Positions 25,036 to 32,658 of a DNA stretch of 64,000 nt are shown in pieces. The number at the start of each line of letters is the position of its first letter. The stretch's first letter is position 1. Source of the DNA: Bacteroidales bacterium (lineage in GTDB: Bacteria > Bacteroidota > Bacteroidia > Bacteroidales > Bacteroidaceae); contig JAUMXY010000003.1 of NCBI GenBank assembly GCA_030528885.1, positions 1 through 64,000 on the forward strand, in the 5' to 3' direction. The notes beneath the pieces are model-generated. The model made no database searches and was not told the origin of the DNA. It saw nothing but the letters and a program-made list of their open reading frames with translations. Both the position numbers and the translations under genes were made by a program.

Positions 25036-26040
25036 TTTATACAGCCTGATGCCCCAAAACAGTCTTGCGCGCCACTTGGCATAGTTGATGTCCACCCTGT
25101 CATCACCAAGCACAGAAAGGGTCACCACGCACGAGCCGCCAACGAAGCACTTCTTCGAATAAGAATAAACAAATGACATACGTTCCGTAAAGATTGCATC
25201 AGGGAACTCTGTCTCCATATCACGACGCACCCCATCAACCTCCACATTGTTGCGATTGACCAGCACCAAAGTCGGCAAAGCTGAAAGATGCAACAGCAAC
25301 TTTTTATTCACAACCCAATTATAGCCATACCCCACCCCGACTCCGAAACTCCCCAGATACACACGCATATTCGACAAGCCGGCTGCCTCATCCGCCATTG
25401 TCTTGACGCGTCCTCCCATGTAGGAAAGCCCCACCAGCCAAGACCCTGCGCTCCTACGCTGAATGTATGATTGCGAAAAGGCTGCCGGATAAGAGAAACG
25501 ATGCCCATTGAAAGCATAATAAGCATTAACATTCAGCATTTTCAGGCCCGCCGCCCCTTGGGGAAAAGGAATCACTTCGCCCTCAAAAGACGCATGGCCC
25601 GACAAAGTCTTTGAATTCAGATAGACCACATCAACTCCATACCTGTTGGCATAAGCATTCAGATTCAGTTCAAAATCCTTGTTCTTGCCACTCCAGCTGG
25701 CTGGATTGAAAGCCAGCCCTGCAGCAATCCCACGATAATTCACTCCCACACTCATCGTCACCTTATGTCCCGTACGAAGCCTGCTACGCCCCTCAGCTCC
25801 TTCCACTCGCCTGTCCACGTCAATGCCAAATCCAGACAAGTTGCCACGCACTTTCACCATCCACGGCTCAGCAGGACGAGCGATGTATCCCGTATCATAT
25901 TTGATGTCGAAGTATCTAGCTGTTACAGCGCTATCGATTTTCTCCCTTACGATTTCGCGTCTGGTTTGGGAACACGCTGCCCCTGCATTCACCCAAAGAA
26001 ATGTGACAAGCACAACGGTTCTAAACAAACTTGTACGCAT
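25021..26040 (-). CDS. DUF4421-like outer-membrane-associated protein
   Basis: 339 residues from the ATG at 26040 (MRTSLFRTVVLVTF), with a signal peptide ending near GAACSQ. The sequence matches my recall of DUF4421, a Bacteroidota family of secreted proteins with predicted beta-barrel strands (VTMSVGVNYRGIAAGLAFNP, FELNLNAYANRYGVDVVYL, SWLVGLSYMGG, FGVGVGYGYNW). It ends in a basic tail, KTKKR, rather than the aromatic residue of classical porins. Function is not known. It is monocistronic, upstream of an 880-bp repeat-rich intergenic region. Confidence 0.7.
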   Translation of the reverse strand: MRTSLFRTVVLVTFLWVNAGAACSQTRREIVREKIDSAVTARYFDIKYDTGYIARPAEPWMVKVRGNLSGFGIDVDRRVEGAEGRSRLRTGHKVTMSVGVNYRGIAAGLAFNPASWSGKNKDFELNLNAYANRYGVDVVYLNSKTLSGHASFEGEVIPFPQGAAGLKMLNVNAYYAFNGHRFSYPAAFSQSYIQRRSAGSWLVGLSYMGGRVKTMADEAAGLSNMRVYLGSFGVGVGYGYNWVVNKKLLLHLSALPTLVLVNRNNVEVDGVRRDMETEFPDAIFTERMSFVYSYSKKCFVGGSCVVTLSVLGDDRVDINYAKWRARLFWGIRLYKTKKR

Positions 26041-26435
26041 AGCACCAGACAATAATTACACATTATTAATTTAACGTAAGTTCGACGAATTTAGATTCTG
26101 CGAATTCAAAAAGCATCTGCAAATTTATAACAAGTAATTGAAAAACTCTTCAAAAGGAGTTGAAAAATGAAGTTTCCTTCTTGGTCTTGTGTTGATTTTC
26201 TATGTGATTTTATAAATAACGTGAGCTCACGCCCCCCTTATATATGTCTCTTATGAAAAATGATGAAATCTGCACGAAAAGCACCCTCTTTGGAGCATAC
26301 CAGCCTCCACGTCACAGAGATTTATGCCGATGTGTATATATTATTTTAACGTGAGTTCGATATAACAAAGACATGTTTTTTGCAGTGCCTCGCAAAGCGA
26401 CTCTTCATATCGAGCTGAAGTCTTTGATAACGTTT

Positions 26436-26476
26436 CGTACCCGAGGGGTGCACCGCATCGTACCCCCTCGGGTACG
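26436..26476. repeat. family A palindromic repeat, copy 2 (short, diverged)
   Basis: Two units only: CGTACCCGAGGGG (26436-26448) pairs perfectly over 13 bp with CCCCTCGGGTACG (26464-26476), followed by CTTTTTG. It lacks the third unit and the GTCCGA end of the other copies. Confidence 0.75.
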
Positions 26477-26893
26477 CTTTTTGTGCCCTTTTCCCTCCAA
26501 AATCCCAAATCGTTGATACTCAGACATGCCGCCCGTGTCGGAAATAATAGGCACAGGGTGTTCGTGTTATTATGCGCACGGTGTCTGAAACCTTGTCTGC
26601 ACGGTGTGCGTTTGCAGCCACTTGCCAAGCCCTCCTCAAGAAGAAAAGAGGCACAAGATGAAAATGCCCTGTGCCTCCGTGCTGAAGTGTCAGCATCTGA
26701 CAAGTGTCGTGAACGTTTGGAAAGGCGAGTCCGATATGACAAAAAACACATATTGGGAGTATATCGAACTCACACCAATGAAAAGTACACATTCACCAGG
26801 CCTCTCCCCCACCTCTTCCGCCTTACACGCTGGATAAGAACGAGATAATGCAGTTTTTTCTTACGAGCCTTCTCTCTTATGTATTTTTTTTTG

Positions 26894-26901
26894 TACCTTT
26901 G
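26894..26901 (+). promoter_or_regulatory. -7 box of thiD
   Basis: TACCTTTG followed by CAG, 30 bases before the thiD ATG. The upstream element is not clear. Confidence 0.5.
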
Positions 26902-26930
26902 CAGTTTGAAACAGAAGAATACATTGAGGA

Positions 26931-27758
26931 ATGAGCAAGAAAAAGCTGAATATCGTGTTTCTGATTGCAGGTAGCGAGCCGCTGGGCAGCGCTGGCATGC
27001 AGGCGGACATCAAAGCCGTAACGGCATGTGGCGGCTATGCTGCATGTGCGCTGACAGGCATTGTGGACGAAGATACTCAAAGGGTCAAGAGCGTTACTCC
27101 GCTCCCTGTAGACCTTGTGGTGAGCCAAGCAGATTCCTTTCTTGGCGACGTAGGCGCTCAATGCATCAAGACAGGAGTGCTGCCTACGGCTGAAATCATC
27201 GAGGGAGTTGCCGGTGTGCTGAAACGTTATTCAGAACCAAAGAAAGTGATTGACCCCGTGATAGTGGACAGCAAGGGAAAGCAGCTCGTCTGCGACAGCA
27301 GCATCAATGCATACAAAGAAAAACTGTTTTCTCTGGCAACGCTAATCACTCCCAACAGGCGCGAGGCAGAAGTGCTGTTAGGCCACAAGATAGACGATGT
27401 GGAAAGCGATGTCAAAGAGCTGGGGAAATGGGGATGCAGCGTGATTATTAAAAGCATTGAGGAAGAGGGCGGCATGCTGAGCGACGTGCTTTACAATGCC
27501 AAGACTGGAAACATCAGAGTGTTCCGCAAGAAACGTATTGCCACAAACAATGTAAACGGCACAGGAGACTCTTTCTCTTCAGCCATCGCCACCTATCTGG
27601 CCAAAGGGTATGAGCTGGAAGAGGCTGTCGAAAAAGGCGAGGAGTTTATAGGAAAAGCCATAGCCCTAGGAGCCGAATATGAGTTCGGACACGGCTATGG
27701 ACCAGTGCACCCATGCTTCATGGAGGACAAGGCTACACACGAAAGAATATATAATTAA
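26931..27758 (+). CDS. thiD: hydroxymethylpyrimidine (phosphate) kinase ThiD
   Basis: 275-residue ribokinase-fold enzyme that phosphorylates HMP and HMP-P for thiamine synthesis. The family N-terminus is seen as IAGSEPLGSAGMQADIKA (canonical form GSDxxGGAGxQADLK), then the anion hole and catalytic Asp in NGTGDSFSSAIA near residue 212, and the substrate segment ALTGIV. The canonical second Gly of GGAG is Ser here, a minor deviation. It may salvage pyrimidine or pyridoxine analogues, as some ThiD do. No TPP riboswitch is visible upstream. It is followed after 74 bp by leuB, but their pathways are unrelated. Confidence 0.82.
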   Translation: MSKKKLNIVFLIAGSEPLGSAGMQADIKAVTACGGYAACALTGIVDEDTQRVKSVTPLPVDLVVSQADSFLGDVGAQCIKTGVLPTAEIIEGVAGVLKRYSEPKKVIDPVIVDSKGKQLVCDSSINAYKEKLFSLATLITPNRREAEVLLGHKIDDVESDVKELGKWGCSVIIKSIEEEGGMLSDVLYNAKTGNIRVFRKKRIATNNVNGTGDSFSSAIATYLAKGYELEEAVEKGEEFIGKAIALGAEYEFGHGYGPVHPCFMEDKATHERIYN

Positions 27759-27832
27759 TGTACAACTTTATAATGGCATGACAGGCCGGCATAAGCCTTT
27801 CATACATTATAAGTCATAAACAGAATAAAGAA

Positions 27833-28894
27833 ATGAATTTGAAGATTGCAGTTCTGGCAGGCGATGGCATCGGACCAGAAATCATGGAGCAAGGAGTGGC
27901 TGTATGCAGCGCCATTGCTGACAAGTTTGGACACGAAGTAAGTTACAAAGAAGGCATTTGTGGCGCTCATGCCATTGACGAGGTGGGCGACCCTTTCCCT
28001 GAAGACACATTTCAGACATGTATGGACGCTGATGCCGTGCTGTTTGCGTCTGTAGGCGACCCCAAGTTTGACAACAACCCCAACGCCAAGGTGCGTCCTG
28101 AACAAGGACTGCTGGCCATGAGAAAGAAACTGGGTCTGTTTGCTAACATCCGTCCTGTCACAACATTTGACTGCCTCATTCACAAGTCTCCGCTGAAGGA
28201 TGAGCTGGTGCGTGGCGCAGACTTCATCTGCATCCGAGAACTGACCGGCGGCATGTATTTCGGCGAGAAGAAGGAAGGCAGCGACTACGCGTATGACACT
28301 AACGCATATTCTCGCGCCGAAGTGGAAAGAATTCTGAAAGTAGCTTATCAGTATGCTCGCCAGAGAAGAAAGCACCTGACCGTAGTGGACAAAGCTAACG
28401 TGCTGGCATCAAGCCGCCTCTGGAGAGCTGTTGCTCAAGAAATGGCTCCACAATACCCTGACGTGACAACAGATTTCATGTATGTGGACAATGCCTCCAT
28501 GCGCATGATTCAGGAACCAACTTTCTTTGACGTCATGGTGACAGAGAACACGTTTGGTGACATCCTGACAGACGAGGGAAGCTGCATCACTGGCTCTATG
28601 GGCCTGCTCCCTTCTGCATCTACAGGCGAGCACACTCCTGTGTTTGAGCCTATCCATGGCAGCTGGCCACAGGCTAAGGGCTTGAACATCGCCAACCCGC
28701 TTGCTCAGATTCTGTCTGTCGCTATGATGTATGAGTACTTTGGACTCCAAGCAGAAGGCGACCTCATCCGTGAAGCCGTGAACGCCTCACTCGACCAAAA
28801 CGTACGTACACCAGAGATTCAAGTTGAAGGTGGTGAGAAATACGGCACGAAAGAAGTCGGCGCATGGATTGTTGACTACATCAAGAATCACTAA
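27833..28894 (+). CDS. leuB: 3-isopropylmalate dehydrogenase LeuB
   Basis: 353 residues. It oxidises and decarboxylates 3-isopropylmalate with NAD in leucine biosynthesis. The start [16 protein letters not shown], the substrate-binding [16 protein letters not shown], the [14 protein letters not shown] loop that distinguishes IPMDH from isocitrate dehydrogenase, the metal-site Asp in [10 protein letters not shown] and [15 protein letters not shown], and the NAD-binding [12 protein letters not shown] are all present. Length is normal. The other leu genes are not in the window. The gap before it contains a weak hairpin (TATAATG/CATTATA arms, about 27769-27809). Confidence 0.95.
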   Translation: MNLKIAVLAGDGIGPEIMEQGVAVCSAIADKFGHEVSYKEGICGAHAIDEVGDPFPEDTFQTCMDADAVLFASVGDPKFDNNPNAKVRPEQGLLAMRKKLGLFANIRPVTTFDCLIHKSPLKDELVRGADFICIRELTGGMYFGEKKEGSDYAYDTNAYSRAEVERILKVAYQYARQRRKHLTVVDKANVLASSRLWRAVAQEMAPQYPDVTTDFMYVDNASMRMIQEPTFFDVMVTENTFGDILTDEGSCITGSMGLLPSASTGEHTPVFEPIHGSWPQAKGLNIANPLAQILSVAMMYEYFGLQAEGDLIREAVNASLDQNVRTPEIQVEGGEKYGTKEVGAWIVDYIKNH

Positions 28895-28925
28895 GAACGG
28901 ATTACGGCCAAGCCCGCGAACATTC

Positions 28926-28978
28926 AGGCATTAAGGAACAGAGAGGCGTTCGCCTTCCTTATCAGTTCCTTAATGCCT
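28926..28978 (+). other. strong hairpin between leuB and metA
   Basis: AGGCATTAAGGAAC (28926-28939) pairs over 14 bp with 28965-28978, and an inner AGGCG-TT-CGCCT hairpin sits at 44-55 within it. No T-tract follows, so it may be an mRNA processing or attenuation structure or a partial terminator before metA. Confidence 0.65.
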
Positions 28979-29002
28979 CTTACCCAAAGACACATAAGCA
29001 TT

Positions 29003-29923
29003 ATGCCACTCATTCTACCAGACCTGCTTCCTGCTATTGACGTACTGAAACAGGAAAACATTTTCACAATGGGATACAAGAGGGCGGACAGTCAGCAGAT
29101 TCGTCCGCTTAAGCTTGCAGTGCTCAACCTGATGCCACTGAAAATCACGACAGAAACCGACTTCATCCGCATTCTGTCCAACTCAGCCTTGCAGATTCAG
29201 GTCGAGTTCATGAAACTGAAGTCCCATACAAGCAAGAACACGCCTGTGGAACACATGCTCGCATTCTACCGAAACTTCGAGGACATGAAGAAGGAGAAGT
29301 ACGACGGACTGCTTGTAACAGGCGCCCCTTTGGAATTCATCGACTACGAAGATGTGACCTATTGGGAAGAACTGCAAGATGTCTTTACTTGGGCTCACCA
29401 CAACGTTACAAGCACCATCTATGTGTGCTGGGCCGCCTTCGCTGGACTCTACCACTTTTATGGAGTGCCCAAGCGCAACACGCCCCAGAAAGTCTTTGGC
29501 GTGTTCAATCATCGAATGCTTGACCCAGAACTCCCCATCTTCCGAGGATTTGATGATGAATTCTTCGCGCCTCACAGCCGTCATTGCGAAATCATGCGTG
29601 AAGACATAGAGAAAGTGCCAGGGCTGAACATCATAGCAGAAAGCGACGAGGCTGGAGTGACGATTGTAGAAGCAAGAAACGGCCGAGAGTTTTTCATCAC
29701 GTGTCACTTGGAATACTCCCCTCTAACGCTGGACGGAGAATACAAGCGAGATTGGGCTAAAGGTTTGCCTATCAACATGCCACAGAACTACTACCCCAAC
29801 AACGACCCATCCCAACACCCTGTCGTGAGATGGAGAGCGGCAGCAAACCTTCTGTATACAAACTGGCTCAACTATTACGTGTACCAAGAAACTCCGTTCA
29901 ACATCAATGAGATAAAAGAATAA
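29003..29923 (+). CDS. metA: homoserine O-acyltransferase MetA, probably acetyl-specific
   Basis: 306 residues from the ATG at 29003 (MPLILPDLLP), the usual MetA start and length; an earlier ATG at 28973 lies in the preceding hairpin. It acylates homoserine in methionine synthesis. The nucleophile Cys142 is in YVCWAAFAGLYHF; the catalytic His and Glu lie in FFITCHLEY-like sequence (REFFITCHLEYS). Position 111 is Glu (GAPLEFIDYEDV). In characterised MetA proteins Glu111 goes with acetyl-CoA use and Gly111 with succinyl-CoA, so acetyl-homoserine is the likely product. Its stop overlaps the next start by one base (TAATG). Confidence 0.93.
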   Translation: MPLILPDLLPAIDVLKQENIFTMGYKRADSQQIRPLKLAVLNLMPLKITTETDFIRILSNSALQIQVEFMKLKSHTSKNTPVEHMLAFYRNFEDMKKEKYDGLLVTGAPLEFIDYEDVTYWEELQDVFTWAHHNVTSTIYVCWAAFAGLYHFYGVPKRNTPQKVFGVFNHRMLDPELPIFRGFDDEFFAPHSRHCEIMREDIEKVPGLNIIAESDEAGVTIVEARNGREFFITCHLEYSPLTLDGEYKRDWAKGLPINMPQNYYPNNDPSQHPVVRWRAAANLLYTNWLNYYVYQETPFNINEIKE

Positions 29924-31569
29924 TGCAAAGCATTGAACTTCTTGCTCCAGCAAAGACAGCAGACATTGGCATCGAGGCTATCAGGCACGGTGCTGATGCT
30001 GTTTATATAGGCGCCGCTGCTTTTGGCGCCCGAGCTGCAGCAGGAAACAGCGTGGAGGACATCAAGCGGCTGGTACACTTCGCCCATCTCTATAAGGCCA
30101 AAGTCTATGTAACGGTCAACACCATCATCTTCGAGGACGAAATGCAAGAGGTGGAACGTCTGGCATGGCAGCTGCACGACGCAAAGGTGGATGCACTCAT
30201 CGTGCAGGACCTGCGCTTGCTGTCGCTGAATCTTCCGCCTATCCCCCTGCACGCAAGCACGCAGATGGACAACCGAACAGCAGAGAAAGTAACTCTGCTG
30301 GCGGAATTAGGCTTCAACCAGGTGGTTTTGGCTAGAGAACTGACAACGGACGAGATTGCGAAGATACACAGCGCCAGCCCTGCAACAGCATTAGAGGTGT
30401 TTGTCCATGGTGCATTATGCGTCAGCCTCAGCGGACGATGCAATGCCAGCGAAGCACTGTTCGGCAGAAGCGCCAACAGAGGACAATGCGCACAGGTGTG
30501 CCGAATGGCGTTCGACTTGATAGCTGACGGAACCACTGTGATGAGAGACAAGCACCTGCTCTCGCTGAAGGACAACTGCCAGATAGACCATTTGGAGGAA
30601 CTGCTGATGGCTGGCGCCTCATCGCTCAAAATCGAGGGCAGGCTGAAAGACGTTGATTACGTGAAGAATGTAACAGCGGCGTATTCACAAGCGCTTGATG
30701 CCGTGATAGCCAAACATCCCAAAGATTTCTGCAGAGCCTCAACAGGTCACAGCAAGCTGAAGTTCGAGCCCAACGTTTACAAGAGCTTCAATCGAGGGTT
30801 TGTGAAAGACACAAGCAAGCCTGACGCAAATCTCGATACCCCTAAATCCATCGGAGAGCCCGTTACCAGCAAGACCACTCTGCACAATGGAGACGGACTC
30901 TGCTACATAGAGAAGGGAAAGCTTGTCGGTTTCAGAGTAAACAATGCCAACCTCTTCCGACCCACAAAGGGCACACGCTACTTTCGCAACCAAGACACAG
31001 AATGGGACAAGGTGCTTTCCAAGACATCTGCTGAAAGAAAAATCTCTGTCAGCATTGACTTATACGAAGACAGCATCGCTATGAGCGATGAAGATGGACT
31101 CTCCGTTTCTCTTCCCATAGAAGAGCGCTTCGAGCTGGCGCGCACACATCAGACGGAGAACATCGAGCGGCAGCTGGGAAAACTCGGCGATACCATTTTT
31201 GAAGCACACAGCATTCAGGTTCACCTCAAGAAAAATTACTTCATACCAGCATCTACCTTGAGCCGCTGGAAAAGAGAATTGGCCGACAAACTGACAGAGG
31301 AAAGACTCAGATTCTATCCTTTAGAGAGACAAGGGCACACGACAACAATGGTCGCTACAGAAGCGCCTTTTGAAGAGACCCACGACCCTTCAATCCCTGT
31401 CATGACTTGCAGATACTGCATACGCCGGCAACTGGGCATCTGCACAAAAGAACATGCCACATCCTCCCTGCGCATGGCGAAGAACCTGTCGCTGCAACTT
31501 GCCAACGGAGCCACGTTCCGTCTTGAGTTCGACTGCAAAAACTGTTTCATGAAACTGTATCTACAATGA
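29923..31569 (+). CDS. peptidase U32 family protein (RNA hydroxylation type)
   Basis: 548 residues. The N-terminal half is the U32 domain (LLAPAKTADIGIEAIRHGAD, VYVTVNTIIFEDEM, VFVHGALCVSLSGRC, RGQCAQVCRMAFDL), and the C-terminal part ends in a cysteine cluster (CRYCIRRQLGIC, CKNCFMK). Members of this family in E. coli (TrhP/YegQ, RlhA/YdcP) carry Fe-S clusters and hydroxylate tRNA or 23S rRNA rather than cutting proteins; the Cys residues here would suit a cluster. Whether this one acts on tRNA or rRNA cannot be decided by eye. It is coupled by a one-base overlap to metA and by an ATGA overlap to the following lipoprotein gene. Confidence 0.82.
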   Translation: MQSIELLAPAKTADIGIEAIRHGADAVYIGAAAFGARAAAGNSVEDIKRLVHFAHLYKAKVYVTVNTIIFEDEMQEVERLAWQLHDAKVDALIVQDLRLLSLNLPPIPLHASTQMDNRTAEKVTLLAELGFNQVVLARELTTDEIAKIHSASPATALEVFVHGALCVSLSGRCNASEALFGRSANRGQCAQVCRMAFDLIADGTTVMRDKHLLSLKDNCQIDHLEELLMAGASSLKIEGRLKDVDYVKNVTAAYSQALDAVIAKHPKDFCRASTGHSKLKFEPNVYKSFNRGFVKDTSKPDANLDTPKSIGEPVTSKTTLHNGDGLCYIEKGKLVGFRVNNANLFRPTKGTRYFRNQDTEWDKVLSKTSAERKISVSIDLYEDSIAMSDEDGLSVSLPIEERFELARTHQTENIERQLGKLGDTIFEAHSIQVHLKKNYFIPASTLSRWKRELADKLTEERLRFYPLERQGHTTTMVATEAPFEETHDPSIPVMTCRYCIRRQLGICTKEHATSSLRMAKNLSLQLANGATFRLEFDCKNCFMKLYLQ

Positions 31570-32546
31570 ACAAACTGCTGTACATAACACTCATCGCCCT
31601 CTTGGCATCCTGCATCGGAGCATCCAACCACAATGGTGCTCAAACAGGGCGCCAAGACAGCACCACCATTGTTACAGCAACCAACATATCCGACACAACA
31701 ACCGTTATCGACACGACCCTCATAGCGCCATCGCCCAAGCAGGTTGACTCGCTCATCTTCCGTCTGACACACCATTATTCAGAGAACTTCAATTTCAAGG
31801 TCAAGGCCGATTCGCTCACCTTAATCCCCCGCGATGGAGATCTGGCGCACGACACTTGCCAAGTGTACAAAGGCGACATCATTGTCGTGGCATCCATACG
31901 CACCATTCCAGGCAGCGAATCAGATTCAACATGGGTCAAAGTGGCAAGCAGCCAACACACAATGGGATGGATTACAGAAGAGGAGCTGCTGCAGGGCGCC
32001 GTCCCCGACGACCCCATCTCTGAGATACTGGACTTGCTTTCAGGCAGCCGCACCATCTGGATGACCGCCATCGCCCTCATAGGCATCTTCGCCATCGCTT
32101 TCGGCAGGAAGAGGCACCTGTGGAGCAATCTGCTGCCCTCATTCTTTCATGAGATGGACAGCCTTTACCCCGCACTGTTCCTCTGCCTCACCTCCATCAT
32201 GGCTGCACTCTACGCCTCAGTGCAGAACTTCGTGCCTGAATTCTGGCAAGAGTACTACTTTCATCCCAGCCTGAATCCTCTGGTCTTGCCACCCATCATG
32301 GCAACCCTCGTGGTCATGGCATGGCTGCTCATCATCACCTTCATTGCTGTCATAGACGAAGTGTACCATCACTTTTACTTCATCGAAGGCATCACCTATC
32401 TTGCCAAACTGCTCGGTCTGGCCATGCTCATTTACCTTTTCATTTCTTGGACATCCCTCATCTACATCGGATACATCGTATTGCCCGTCATGCTCTTCTA
32501 CTTAGGGGAACAAATGCTCCATAGCATCAAAGATATAAAACATTGA
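31566..32546 (+). CDS. unknown lipoprotein-membrane protein with SH3-like domain
   Basis: 326 residues. The N-terminus has a lipoprotein signal ending LLASC (Cys16), followed by a Thr/Ser-rich linker, an SH3-like domain (about 55-140: KVKADSLTLIPRDGD, VYKGDIIVVAS, WVKVASSQHTMGWITEEEL), then four or five membrane segments (about 165-315). This order, lipid anchor plus folded domain plus membrane helices, is unusual: the protein would have a periplasmic SH3-like part and a membrane-embedded C-terminus. I recognise no named function. Its start overlaps the U32 stop (ATGA), so it is translated with it. A hairpin follows the stop. Confidence 0.7.
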   Translation: MNKLLYITLIALLASCIGASNHNGAQTGRQDSTTIVTATNISDTTTVIDTTLIAPSPKQVDSLIFRLTHHYSENFNFKVKADSLTLIPRDGDLAHDTCQVYKGDIIVVASIRTIPGSESDSTWVKVASSQHTMGWITEEELLQGAVPDDPISEILDLLSGSRTIWMTAIALIGIFAIAFGRKRHLWSNLLPSFFHEMDSLYPALFLCLTSIMAALYASVQNFVPEFWQEYYFHPSLNPLVLPPIMATLVVMAWLLIITFIAVIDEVYHHFYFIEGITYLAKLLGLAMLIYLFISWTSLIYIGYIVLPVMLFYLGEQMLHSIKDIKH

Positions 32547-32578
32547 GTTCGACGACTCTTTCCAAAGTCATCGAACTC
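32545..32578. terminator. hairpin after the SH3-like membrane protein
   Basis: GAGTTCGA (32545-32552) pairs with TCGAACTC (32571-32578); an inner GACT/AGTC adds 4 bp past a C-A mismatch. No T-tract, so termination is uncertain. It shares the GAGTTCGA word with the repeats near 26351. Confidence 0.4.
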
Positions 32579-32658
32579 GTACTCATGAAATCAGACTGAT
32601 AGTTTGTCTTATCAATCCATAGCAACGTTCACCAACACGCTATGTCTCTCAATAGAAT

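Larger units (their letters stand above)
26053..26930. other. repeat-rich intergenic region, no convincing gene
   Basis: 878 bp between divergent genes. It contains TTTAACGTRAGTTCGA twice (26070-26085 and 26345-26360), a 14-bp inverted repeat GTGAGTTCGATATA (26351-26364 and, inverted, 26760-26773), repeat family A copy 2 between them, and several short GGCACA/TGTGCC and GCACGGTGT repeats. Two overlapping ORFs of 121 and 136 codons on opposite strands have Cys/Arg/Ser-rich composition and look like noise. Confidence 0.6.

Noticed and set aside
26167..26256. 29-codon ORF with AGGAG upstream (MKFPSWSCVDFL)
   Set aside because: Too short to support; no promoter, and Shine-Dalgarno sites mean little in this phylum.
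26341..26848. Overlapping ORFs of 136 and 121 codons on opposite strands in the 26-kb gap
   Set aside because: Cys/Ser/Arg-rich random-looking sequence, one translating a family A repeat; no start signal and no known family.
27759..27832. Riboswitch before leuB or TPP riboswitch before thiD
   Set aside because: The gaps are too short and lack the conserved cores; only a weak hairpin is present.
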